DNA from: DASVDE01 sp963740065
GTDB taxonomy: Bacteria; Actinomycetota; Thermoleophilia; Solirubrobacterales; 70-9
DNA: 64,000 bases
Direction: 5' to 3'
Assembly (NCBI GenBank): GCA_963740065.1
Contig: CAVUCS010000006.1
Coordinates: 1-64,000 of the forward strand
Shown here: piece after piece, positions 35,210 through 42,107 of the stretch
How the letters are laid out: each line of letters starts with the position of its first letter
How positions within the stretch are numbered: the stretch's first letter is position 1
The notes under the pieces: generated by a model
The model's input: only the letters and a program-made list of their open reading frames with translations
Databases searched by the model: none
What the model was told of the DNA's origin: nothing
Translations under genes and position numbers: made by a program

Positions 35210-35374
35210 GAAGCTCGGCGTGTGCCCGGCGCAGCGGGCATCCATGGACAAGACGGATCAGCGCCCCGATTCCTCCCCCCTGACCAAGGCTGCGATCAAA
35301 GCGGCAGTCGAGATCGCTCCAGCTCTCCAGAGCAACGCAATAGATTCCTCCAAACGACGGGAGGAATTGAAGCG

Positions 35375-36139
35375 ATGCGGCACTTGAAGACCCTGCTGGC
35401 CTGCACGATCGGCGCTCTCGCCATCAACGCCGGCCTCTGCGCCAGCGCGATGGCAGTGGACTACAACTGCTCGGACTTCTCGACCCAGGAGGAGGCTCAG
35501 GCACACCTTCTGCCCGGTGACCCATACGGGCTCGACGCCGACAACGACGGCATCGCCTGCGAGTCGCTGCCGTCCGGTGGGAGTGGTGGCGGTGGCGGGG
35601 GATCGACAAAACCCGTCCCTCCCCCACCGCCACCGAAGCTGAGCAAGGCCGCGGCCCGAGATGCAGCCAAGGGCAAGGCACGAAAGTACGCGCGCCGCAG
35701 CGCGCAGATCGACTCGATCGCTTTCCAGGGCTGCGGACGGCGCTCACGCCACCGGATCGACTGCCGCTTCCTCGGCAGCGGGCGGACCAGCACAAAGCGC
35801 ACGACCTGCAAGGTGAGGATCGTCGTACGCGGCGAAGGCAGCGCGGCGTCGGCAAAGATCCGCAGTGCCCGCTGCCGCTCAAAGGCGCTGCGCACCCTTA
35901 CATTCGAACGCGCGAAGGTCGCGATGCTGGCCGAGGCGAGAGAGATCGCCGGCAAGCACGCTTCGCTGATCGCAGTCGAGCGCCTTGGGCCCCTGTCGTA
36001 CGCGACCGTGGCGGAGTGGAACCGCATCTCCCCCCTCGACGGAGAGGCGGAGGTCTGCTCGATCGGCCTGGTCGCCACGCTGCTGCCTTCAGGCTCGATT
36101 CAAGTGAGCATCAATAACCAGGACTGTCGAGCGACCTGA
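35375..36139 (+). CDS. Secreted Excalibur-domain protein
   Basis: A 254-residue exported protein. A signal peptide (MRHLKTLLACTIGALAINAGLCASAMA) is followed by an Excalibur calcium-binding domain at residues ~28-64 (YNCSDFSTQEEAQAHLLPGD, DADNDGIACE, with the DxDxDG loop). A Gly/Pro-rich linker follows, then a domain with six Cys (CGRRSRHRIDCRF, TTCKVRI, ARCRS, EVCSIG, DCRAT) typical of small disulphide-bonded domains in actinobacteria. GGGAGG lies upstream of ATG 35375. It is a surface or extracellular protein, probably outside the conjugation operon. The C-terminal domain's role is unknown. Confidence 0.8.
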   Translation: MRHLKTLLACTIGALAINAGLCASAMAVDYNCSDFSTQEEAQAHLLPGDPYGLDADNDGIACESLPSGGSGGGGGGSTKPVPPPPPPKLSKAAARDAAKGKARKYARRSAQIDSIAFQGCGRRSRHRIDCRFLGSGRTSTKRTTCKVRIVVRGEGSAASAKIRSARCRSKALRTLTFERAKVAMLAEAREIAGKHASLIAVERLGPLSYATVAEWNRISPLDGEAEVCSIGLVATLLPSGSIQVSINNQDCRAT

Positions 36140-36167
36140 GGATCACGCCTCAAATCCAGCGGGGATC

Positions 36168-36740
36168 TCAAGGAGATCGGCGCCTCGCTTCGGAGAGAGC
36201 GCGGAGGCGGTCGCGGCCCTCGGCGAGGCAGCGGTTGACCTTGGTGTATGTCCAGCCTTGGCGGGCGGCGATCTCGCGGTAGGAGTAACCAAGGGCGAAG
36301 AGGGTGAGCGCGGTGCGCTCGTCGGGCTTGAGGCGGGCGAGCGCGAAACGGCGCTCGGCAAGGCGCTCGGATCGCTCCGCGCGCTCGGCCGGGCCGGGGC
36401 GCTCGTCGACGGCTGTCAGCGCCGGCCGCTCACCGTCAGGAGCGCCGGTGGAATCGAGCGCGACCAACGCCTCGCAGCGACGGCGGCGCGCACCGAGCTT
36501 CCAGGCACTGTGTTTGACCGCGAGCAGCAGCCAGGGCAGGGCCGCCGAGAGGTCGGCGGGACCGTTGTATGCGCGCAGGAACTGGACGCAGGCGTCCTGG
36601 AGGGCATCCTCGGCGTCAACCGAGCAGGACGAATTCCTGGCAGCCTGGCGGCGCAGCTTGGCGCCGTGGCGAGCAAGCAGGCGGTCGAGCAGCGCCGCCC
36701 TGCCGGCGTCGTGATCGGGAGGCTGCGGGCGGCTCGCCAT
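36168..36740 (-). CDS. Small ECF-like sigma factor (paralogue of 17183-17659)
   Basis: A 190-residue sigma factor: region 2 (LLARHGAKLRRQAARNSSCSVDAEDALQDACVQFLRAY) and region 4 (ALARLKPDERTALTLFALGYSYREIAARQGWTYTKVNRCLAEGRDRLRAL). The region 4 helix (YSYREI, GWTYTKVNRC) is nearly the same as in the factor at 17.2 kb, so both may read related promoters. No anti-sigma gene is adjacent. The ATG at 36740 or GTG at 36758 may be the start. A GCACGC-GCA-GCGTGC hairpin lies 15 bases upstream of the ATG. Confidence 0.8.
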   Translation of the reverse strand: MASRPQPPDHDAGRAALLDRLLARHGAKLRRQAARNSSCSVDAEDALQDACVQFLRAYNGPADLSAALPWLLLAVKHSAWKLGARRRRCEALVALDSTGAPDGERPALTAVDERPGPAERAERSERLAERRFALARLKPDERTALTLFALGYSYREIAARQGWTYTKVNRCLAEGRDRLRALSEARRRSP

Positions 36741-36754
36741 CGCGGGGCCGCGGC

Positions 36755-36769
36755 GCACGCGCAGCGTGC
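36755..36769. repeat. GCACGC-GCA-GCGTGC hairpin, copy d
   Basis: Identical to 34319-34333 and 35195-35209; 15 bases upstream of the sigma-factor ATG at 36740. Confidence 0.6.
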
Positions 36770-36850
36770 AAGCATGCGGGCGCCTGGCGAGCCGGCGGGA
36801 ACTACGACAGCTGCCAAGGGAGGCGCGCGCGGGGCGCTATAAACGACGTC

Positions 36851-37522
36851 ATGAGCGATCCTGAGCGGCTCTGGTCGGTGAGTCTGGTCGTCGAGGAAGC
36901 CGACGCCAATCGACTGAGCCACACCGACGCACTCACCGCAATGCAGGCCCTTGGGGTTGAGGCGATCAGGATCGGCCCGGCGGCGCCCGAGGACGATCTG
37001 GACAGCCTGCGCTTCGAGCTGCGCGCGCCCGACGGTGAGGCCGCCGAGGAGCGGGCGCAAAACCTCGCCCTTCAGGGCAGGCGCGCGGTGGGGTTGCCCG
37101 ACATGAGGCTGCCAGTTGCCTGGGTGACCCCTTCGGGCATCGGCGCAAAGGGGGTCAGCTTCCTGGATGAGGCTGAGGAGCTGTTCGAGTCGGAGCAGTT
37201 CGAGCTGGCGGTCGTGGCCGCCGGTATCCATTTCGAAGTGCAGTTGAAGTCGATGGCGGAGATCGCGGTGGCAGATGCTCGCGACTCGGTCGGCCCCAGA
37301 AACAAGGGACGACGCCGGTGGGTCGAAGGCCTGCTCGACCGGCAGGTAGCCGAGATAAGAGAATGGCCCGAGTTCGAAGCGCACCTTGTGCGTCGCAACG
37401 CGATCGTCCATGAGGGGTTGGCAGTCGGCAGCGAGGAGGCACGCGCTTCGCTGGACGCAGTCCGCGCGCTGTGGCTGCGCCTCGGGGAGGCGAACCGTGC
37501 GGGTGAAGCAAGCGAGTCGTAG
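36851..37522 (+). CDS. HEPN-like protein with RNxxxH motif
   Basis: A 223-residue protein. The first ~95 residues are a strand-rich domain (VSLVVEEADANRLSHTDALTAMQALGVEAIRIGP). The C-terminal half is helical and carries LFESEQFELAVVAAGIHFEVQLKSMAE and HLVRRNAIVHEG. The R182-N-A-I-V-H187 arrangement is the canonical HEPN RNase motif, and the preceding helix fits HEPN folds often fused or linked to defence genes. ATG 36851 has no strong SD. Single gene, convergent with 37540-38001. RNase function is predicted only. Confidence 0.65.
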   Translation: MSDPERLWSVSLVVEEADANRLSHTDALTAMQALGVEAIRIGPAAPEDDLDSLRFELRAPDGEAAEERAQNLALQGRRAVGLPDMRLPVAWVTPSGIGAKGVSFLDEAEELFESEQFELAVVAAGIHFEVQLKSMAEIAVADARDSVGPRNKGRRRWVEGLLDRQVAEIREWPEFEAHLVRRNAIVHEGLAVGSEEARASLDAVRALWLRLGEANRAGEASES

Positions 37523-37539
37523 TAGCCGGTCCTGACGGC

Positions 37540-38001
37540 TCAGCGCTTCCTGGCTGCCCTCTTCGCCTCCCCCGTGCCGAGATAGGGGATGAGGACGAAC
37601 TCGACCAGGTCGGCGGCGCTCGCGCGCAGGCGGTCGAGCCGCTCGCCGTAGAGGGCGTCAACGATGGCGGCGGCGAGAGCGCCGACCATCGCCTCCTCGG
37701 TGATCGCGGGGCGCGGGAAGTCACGGGGCGCGCCCGTCGCGAGCAACTCGGCGAAGTAGTCGACCAGGCGCCGGTAGCGCCGCCCCTCGTCGTCGGGGTG
37801 GTATTTCGCCTCGATGGTCAGAACGTGAGTGGCGGCGGGTTCGGCGACGCAGAGGTCGAGCGCGCCGGCAATCGCCGCCCCGACCCGGTCGGGCCACTCG
37901 TCCCCGCGGCGGCAGGCGTCGAGGACGGCGACCTGGAGGCGGGCGAAGGCGGAGTCGAAGCGGTTGGCGAAATCATCTGGATGCTGCGCTTTTTGGCTCA
38001 T
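37540..38001 (-). CDS. TetR C-terminal-domain-like protein lacking HTH
   Basis: A 153-residue helical protein that resembles the ligand-binding half of TetR/AcrR regulators as found in Solirubrobacterales: FDSAFARLQVAVLDACRRGDEWPDRVGAAIAGALDLCVAEPAATHVLTIEAK, later EEAMVGALAAAIVDALYGERLDRL. The N-terminal TetR helix-turn-helix is missing. A separate winged-helix gene (38052-38306) lies 50 bases upstream on the same strand and might supply the DNA-binding part. This is an inference from position. Confidence 0.6.
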   Translation of the reverse strand: MSQKAQHPDDFANRFDSAFARLQVAVLDACRRGDEWPDRVGAAIAGALDLCVAEPAATHVLTIEAKYHPDDEGRRYRRLVDYFAELLATGAPRDFPRPAITEEAMVGALAAAIVDALYGERLDRLRASAADLVEFVLIPYLGTGEAKRAARKR

Positions 38002-38051
38002 ACAGCTGAGAGCGAGCGCGGTTGAAAATTCGCCCCCCTAACTTGCTGCGC

Positions 38052-38306
38052 TCAGACGGCGAGCTGGTCGAAGTGGATCGCGGCGCGGGTGGGGGCGACG
38101 AAGTGGCCGTCGCGGTGCAGGAGGCCGGCGGCTCCCAGTTCGTCGACGGCGCGGCAGATCGCGTCGCGATCAGCGAAGTCCTCGGGATCGTCGGCAAGGG
38201 CGCGAGCCAGCTCGCCGCGGCTGAGGCGGGTCGGGTGCAAGTTAAGGACGAAGGCGAGGACGGCGCGCTCGGTCTTGGCGTCCTCGCTGCAAGGGTGGTC
38301 TGGCAT
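38052..38306 (-). CDS. Small winged-helix protein
   Basis: An 84-residue protein: TERAVLAFVLNLHPTRLSRGELARALADDPEDFADRDAICRAVDELGAAGLLHRDGHFVAPTRAAIHFDQL. The helix pattern (LSRGELARAL, DAICRAVDELGAAGLLHRDG) is a winged helix of the MarR/HTH_24 kind, with the wing at LLHRDGHFV. No other domain. It is probably co-transcribed with the TetR-C-like gene 50 bases downstream. A DNA-binding role is likely, the target unknown. Confidence 0.7.
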   Translation of the reverse strand: MPDHPCSEDAKTERAVLAFVLNLHPTRLSRGELARALADDPEDFADRDAICRAVDELGAAGLLHRDGHFVAPTRAAIHFDQLAV

Positions 38307-38467
38307 GGGCTCTCCTCGAACGGGCCGGGCCTCCGGCGTTTGCTGTTCGTACGGAAGAGCCGCGAAGGGCGGAGATTCGCCCCCCTCGGTCAGTGCAGGG
38401 CGCTCTCGCTTGGCGGGGTCAGCAGGGCGTCGATGTCGGTGTCGAGGGCGGCGGCGGCTGAACCAGC

Positions 38468-39328
38468 CTATGCCTGCGCAAAGTCGAAATAGCCGAAGCG
38501 CTCCGCCATCTCGACATGTCGGAAGAGGCCAAAATCTTCGAGCGCGGCGCGAGCGCGGGTGGCCTCCCGCTTAGCGGCATCGACGTCGCCCAGTGCCCTC
38601 CAGTGCTCCATCTCGACCATCGGCGCCGTCGCCAGTGCACGGGCCGTCGTTCCGCGGGTGAATGTCGAGAGGTCGTAAAGATCGTCGCAATGAACGGGAA
38701 TCCCCAGTTCTGCTTGGTCGAAGAGCCCCTGCGTGCCGAACGCATGGCTGCGTGGATAGACACAGCCGGATGCGAGGTAAGCAGGCAGGATGTCGGCAGT
38801 AATGCTGCGAAACCAGTCCTTTGCCGCTTGCGAGTAGCTGGCGCGGCGGAGGGCCGAGACGCGGATCGCGTTGACGGCGACGGCAGCCTCGGCGAGGGGG
38901 TTTCGCTTCGAGGACGCAACCAGTCTGATGAGCTGCTCAAATCCCCCGGCCGCCTCAGCGAGGAGATTGAAGGCGGAGGTCGTGTAAACGACTGCCTGGG
39001 CATAGCGGCAATCGCGATGGGCCACTTCCGCCGCAGTGGTGAGCCAGCAGACATAGCGCAACGCATTCGCTGTCGGTCTGTCTCTCTCCCAGAACTCCGG
39101 ACGACGGTAGCGGGGCTCCAAAGCGATAACGCCGCCAAAAGCCTGTCTCGTGCTTCCTTCTCTGAGATCGCAGAGCACTTCGAAGGCAATCTGCACCTCC
39201 TCTTGGCGCATCAGCGGATCGAAGAGGCGCTCGTGTATCCCTCGGATCACTTCGTGGGCATCCCGCAAGGCACCCGCGAGGTTTTGCTTCTCGTAGTAAT
39301 CCCGTGGGTCCACCCAACGGATGGTCAT
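38468..39328 (-). CDS. Hypothetical helical protein
   Basis: A 286-residue protein with no signal or membrane segment. It has long amphipathic helices (QNLAGALRDAHEVIRGIHERLFDPLMRQEEVQIAFEVLCDLREGSTRQAFGGVI) and later (LASGCVYPRSHAFGTQGLFDQAELGIPVHCDDLYDLSTFTRGTTARALATAPM). The start is set at ATG 39328 (MTIRWVDPRDYYEK); the longer frame upstream has no support. It diverges from the Xre-like gene at 39490 across a 161-base AT-richer spacer that should hold both promoters. I do not recognise the family. Confidence 0.55.
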   Translation of the reverse strand: MTIRWVDPRDYYEKQNLAGALRDAHEVIRGIHERLFDPLMRQEEVQIAFEVLCDLREGSTRQAFGGVIALEPRYRRPEFWERDRPTANALRYVCWLTTAAEVAHRDCRYAQAVVYTTSAFNLLAEAAGGFEQLIRLVASSKRNPLAEAAVAVNAIRVSALRRASYSQAAKDWFRSITADILPAYLASGCVYPRSHAFGTQGLFDQAELGIPVHCDDLYDLSTFTRGTTARALATAPMVEMEHWRALGDVDAAKREATRARAALEDFGLFRHVEMAERFGYFDFAQA

Positions 39329-39489
39329 GTTCAAAGAATACCGACTTTGCTTGAAGCTTCGAACTACTTTTGTCCTACTTGGGAATAAGAAGCTGCAAAA
39401 CTTCATCCACTTATGTATTCTGCCGCGCTTATGGCGCTGGGCCCCAATGCCGCTCATCTCCCGAGATTGCGTCCGGAGACGAGTGGATC

Positions 39490-39942
39490 ATGCACAGAAT
39501 GACGACTCCAGCACCTACCGCTGAGATGCTCGGGTCGGCGTCCACCACGAGCGAGCGGGTACAGGCCTTGGCGGCAATCCTGGACATGAGTTTGGTCGCA
39601 AGAGCGGCCGAGGTCAGCCCCACAGCTGTAAAGAACTGGCTGGATGGCGCCGAGCCACGAGCCGACGGGGCAATGGCGATTGATGACCTACGATCGGTCG
39701 TCTTCGTTCTCCTCGAAGGTGGCTTTGAGCCGCGCCGAATCCGAAGCTGGATCCTGAGTCGCGATTTCGAATGGCTGGAGGGCAAACGTCCACTTGACGT
39801 CATCGTCCACCAGCCGATGAGCGTGCTGAGCGCTGCCGAGAATGCCGCGATCGTGCACAGGTTCGGGGATGTCGAAGACGCAGGCACAATCGACAATGTC
39901 ATCCCCTCGCCGGAGAACGGTAACCGCCGCCGCGACAGCTGA
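39490..39942 (+). CDS. Xre/MbcA-ParS-like antitoxin-type protein
   Basis: A 150-residue protein. The first half is a lambda-repressor-like helix-turn-helix (ERVQALAAILDMSLVARAAEVSPTAVKNWLDGAEPRADGAMAIDDLRSVVFVLLEGGF). The second half (IRSWILSRDFEWLEGKRPLDVIVHQP) matches the MbcA/ParS toxin-binding domain of RES-Xre systems (WLxGxRPL). No RES-domain toxin is adjacent; the divergent neighbour lacks RES motifs. It may be an orphan antitoxin or regulate the divergent gene. Start at 39490 or 39499. Confidence 0.6.
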   Translation: MHRMTTPAPTAEMLGSASTTSERVQALAAILDMSLVARAAEVSPTAVKNWLDGAEPRADGAMAIDDLRSVVFVLLEGGFEPRRIRSWILSRDFEWLEGKRPLDVIVHQPMSVLSAAENAAIVHRFGDVEDAGTIDNVIPSPENGNRRRDS

Positions 39943-40023
39943 GAACCGGGGCCGAAAACTTAGCTGGCTAAACAGAGAGGCTGCATCCTCAAGATGAGCT
40001 ATGCGGACAGGATAGTGCCCAGC

Positions 40024-41028
40024 CTAGCCGTCTTCCCCCGCAGGCCCGAGGCAAGTTCGGCAGACCTGTGACGCCTCCGAGCGACGACCGGGCAGGGAGA
40101 GGGAGATAGGCGGCTCGGGACCGCCGTTGCTGAGCGCATCGGCGGCCGACCGCATGTCGGGAAGGGCAAGCCCGGCGATGGCGCGAGCGCCGACGAAGCG
40201 GCAGTTGAGGGCGGCGACTGCTTGGGCGCCGGCGAGCGCCTCACGGATCGTTTCGCCCCCCAATGACCGGACCCGCAGCGTCGGCAGCGCGTCGAGGAAC
40301 GCCGCAGTGAGCCAATCGCCCGCGCCGGCGGTGTCCACGGGCTCGATCGCCGGCGGCGCGATCGACTCCCAGTCACCATCGCCGATCCGAAACCTGAGTC
40401 CGCGCCGACCAAGAGTCTCGATGTGAAGCTGCCCCGCCTTCGGCCGCAGCGTCGCGGCGTGCAGATCACCTCTCAACTCATGACTCCACTTGACTATGTC
40501 GGCCAAATTGGAAGCGCGCAACGCCAGTCCTCTGCTTCCTCGCGCAGAGGGCTCGAACATCACCAGCGACAGGTCGGAGAACTCCTCGAACAGGCGGACT
40601 CCGTATGCCGTCGCACGGTCGGCGAAGACCAAGTCTGGATGCCGAATGCCGAAGTGAGGAGCCCGGTGCTCTGCGGCCGCGTCGTCGACCGGGGTGAAAC
40701 GCGGAGAGCGGCGCGCGCACGCGGGGCACGTGAACGCGAACCGGTGGGAAGGCGGCGTCACATGGTGGATGACGACCGGAGTCGCTACGTCGGGGTCTCG
40801 AAACCCCTCCAGGCATTCCACCCGAGCCGTCTCGAGGTCGTGCGTGACACGACGGCCGGGCACGTCCGCCCCGATCCGCCCGGCGAGAGAGCTGTCCCAT
40901 CCCAGGTAGGCGAGATTCGCCGCCACGTTTGCCGCCGTGCCGCCCGCGACATGGCGCACGGATCTCCCATGGCAGACGACGTCGAGAGCCACATACCCGG
41001 TCGCGATTGCCGAGCGCACCGAGCTCAC
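40024..41028 (-). CDS. PfkB-family sugar/nucleoside kinase with extra Cys motifs (last gene of conflict operon)
   Basis: A 334-residue ribokinase-fold enzyme: the substrate-side signature HVAGGTAANVAANLAYLGW (GG at 29-30) and the ATP/anion-hole motif DTAGAGDWLTAAFL (232-238, catalytic Asp 238). Unusually, C101-P-A-C104 sits in the middle and C323-R-T-C326 near the C-terminus, which together could bind zinc. GTG 41028 overlaps the preceding TGA by 4 bases; the TTG at 41052 is less likely. In the operon it would phosphorylate a sugar or nucleoside made by the PRTase/HAD partners. The substrate cannot be read from the sequence. Confidence 0.8.
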   Translation of the reverse strand: MSSVRSAIATGYVALDVVCHGRSVRHVAGGTAANVAANLAYLGWDSSLAGRIGADVPGRRVTHDLETARVECLEGFRDPDVATPVVIHHVTPPSHRFAFTCPACARRSPRFTPVDDAAAEHRAPHFGIRHPDLVFADRATAYGVRLFEEFSDLSLVMFEPSARGSRGLALRASNLADIVKWSHELRGDLHAATLRPKAGQLHIETLGRRGLRFRIGDGDWESIAPPAIEPVDTAGAGDWLTAAFLDALPTLRVRSLGGETIREALAGAQAVAALNCRFVGARAIAGLALPDMRSAADALSNGGPEPPISLSLPGRRSEASQVCRTCLGPAGEDG

Positions 41029-42107
41029 TCCGACGGCGTCCCGGTCAACCAAGCGCCGGACAGTTCGGTCCCGGCCATCAATTCATCGGTTTCATCCACC
41101 GGGGAAAAGTCGTAGTGATCGGGCTCCGCGTTCAGCGCGGGAAGCTCATGCTCGTAAGCCGCGAGCAGGGCGCCGAGCGAGAGTGACTTGGAGGAGTGCA
41201 TGGATAGCACCACGGTCGATTCCCCGACCGGGCTCAGGGCGCTTCTGTAGCGGGCTTGGAGCCTGGTCAAGGTCCTGTAGAGATCGAATGGATTGCGCTC
41301 GTCTGCGTATATGTAGTTGCTCGGCTCGACCTCGAGCCTGTCGACCAATACCTCTCGCAGCTCGATCAGGAGGTCGTCGGCACGACGCAGATCCCGAGCT
41401 GGAAATGGAAGGACCGGGCAGATCTCATCGGGTTGCAGGCGGTCCGCCAACGCCTCCAGCTCCGGCCCCGCCCCCTCTCCCAGAACCGGTGCCCACACCA
41501 CCAGCGGTCGGTCGGCGCCCGGGCCCAACTCGACTTCGAAGGAGAAGCCGAGAATCGGTGCCGGCGTCTCCGCCCCAGCTCCGGCAATGCTGCGATCGAC
41601 TCCAATGTTGTCCGCCACCACGACCTGCAGTTCTGCATCCGTCTCGCCGCCCAGGGACATATCGAGCAAGCCCTTGATCAGCCCGAAATAGACGCCCACG
41701 GGAAGGGCGGCGATATCGACGACGATGTGGTTGGCCTCTCTAAACATCGGATGGCCGATCACCGCGCGCAGCAGGTGCCGAGGCAGGGAGCGTCGCTCTT
41801 GGAACTCCGGACACGGAATCCGCTCATGACCAAGGCCGCGGTCGGCAACAAGGTCGATGAGACCCGCCACGTTTTCTTCAGCCTGCAGCGCCCGCGGCGA
41901 AGTGCGGCCCGGCGGAGCCAAGCCGAGCGAGAGCACGCTCAATTCCGAGAAAGCGCCCGACTCGGCGGCCCTGCGGACCCCGACCAGCATCCGCGGATCG
42001 AACCCCTCACCGAGGATGTACACCGACCGGCGCCCTCTCGCCGCCTCCCCCCACATCTCGACGACGTCATCGCCGCGAGTATGGACGTAGTCGCTCCAGC
42101 GTGACAT
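41025..42107 (-). CDS. Unknown protein of conflict operon, Rossmann-like start
   Basis: A 360-residue cytoplasmic protein. It opens with a Rossmann-type strand and loop (SVYILGEGFDPRMLVGVRRAAE) and continues with alternating strands and helices (ANHIVVDIAALPVGVYFGLIKGLLD, LQVVVADNIGVDR, PLVVWAPVLGEG). The C-terminal part has STVVLSMHSSKSLSLGALLAAYEHELP. I cannot assign a family. The GEGFDPR motif could be a nucleotide-binding site. It overlaps both neighbours by 1-4 bases, so its product is made together with the ORC/CDC6-like ATPase and the PfkB kinase. It is the best candidate in the operon for a new enzyme or sensor. Confidence 0.7.
   Translation of the reverse strand: MSRWSDYVHTRGDDVVEMWGEAARGRRSVYILGEGFDPRMLVGVRRAAESGAFSELSVLSLGLAPPGRTSPRALQAEENVAGLIDLVADRGLGHERIPCPEFQERRSLPRHLLRAVIGHPMFREANHIVVDIAALPVGVYFGLIKGLLDMSLGGETDAELQVVVADNIGVDRSIAGAGAETPAPILGFSFEVELGPGADRPLVVWAPVLGEGAGPELEALADRLQPDEICPVLPFPARDLRRADDLLIELREVLVDRLEVEPSNYIYADERNPFDLYRTLTRLQARYRSALSPVGESTVVLSMHSSKSLSLGALLAAYEHELPALNAEPDHYDFSPVDETDELMAGTELSGAWLTGTPSE

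Noticed and set aside
39490..39942. A RES-Xre toxin-antitoxin pair
   Set aside because: The Xre/MbcA-like antitoxin is present, but neither neighbour has RES-domain motifs. The divergent 286-residue protein is of another, unknown kind.
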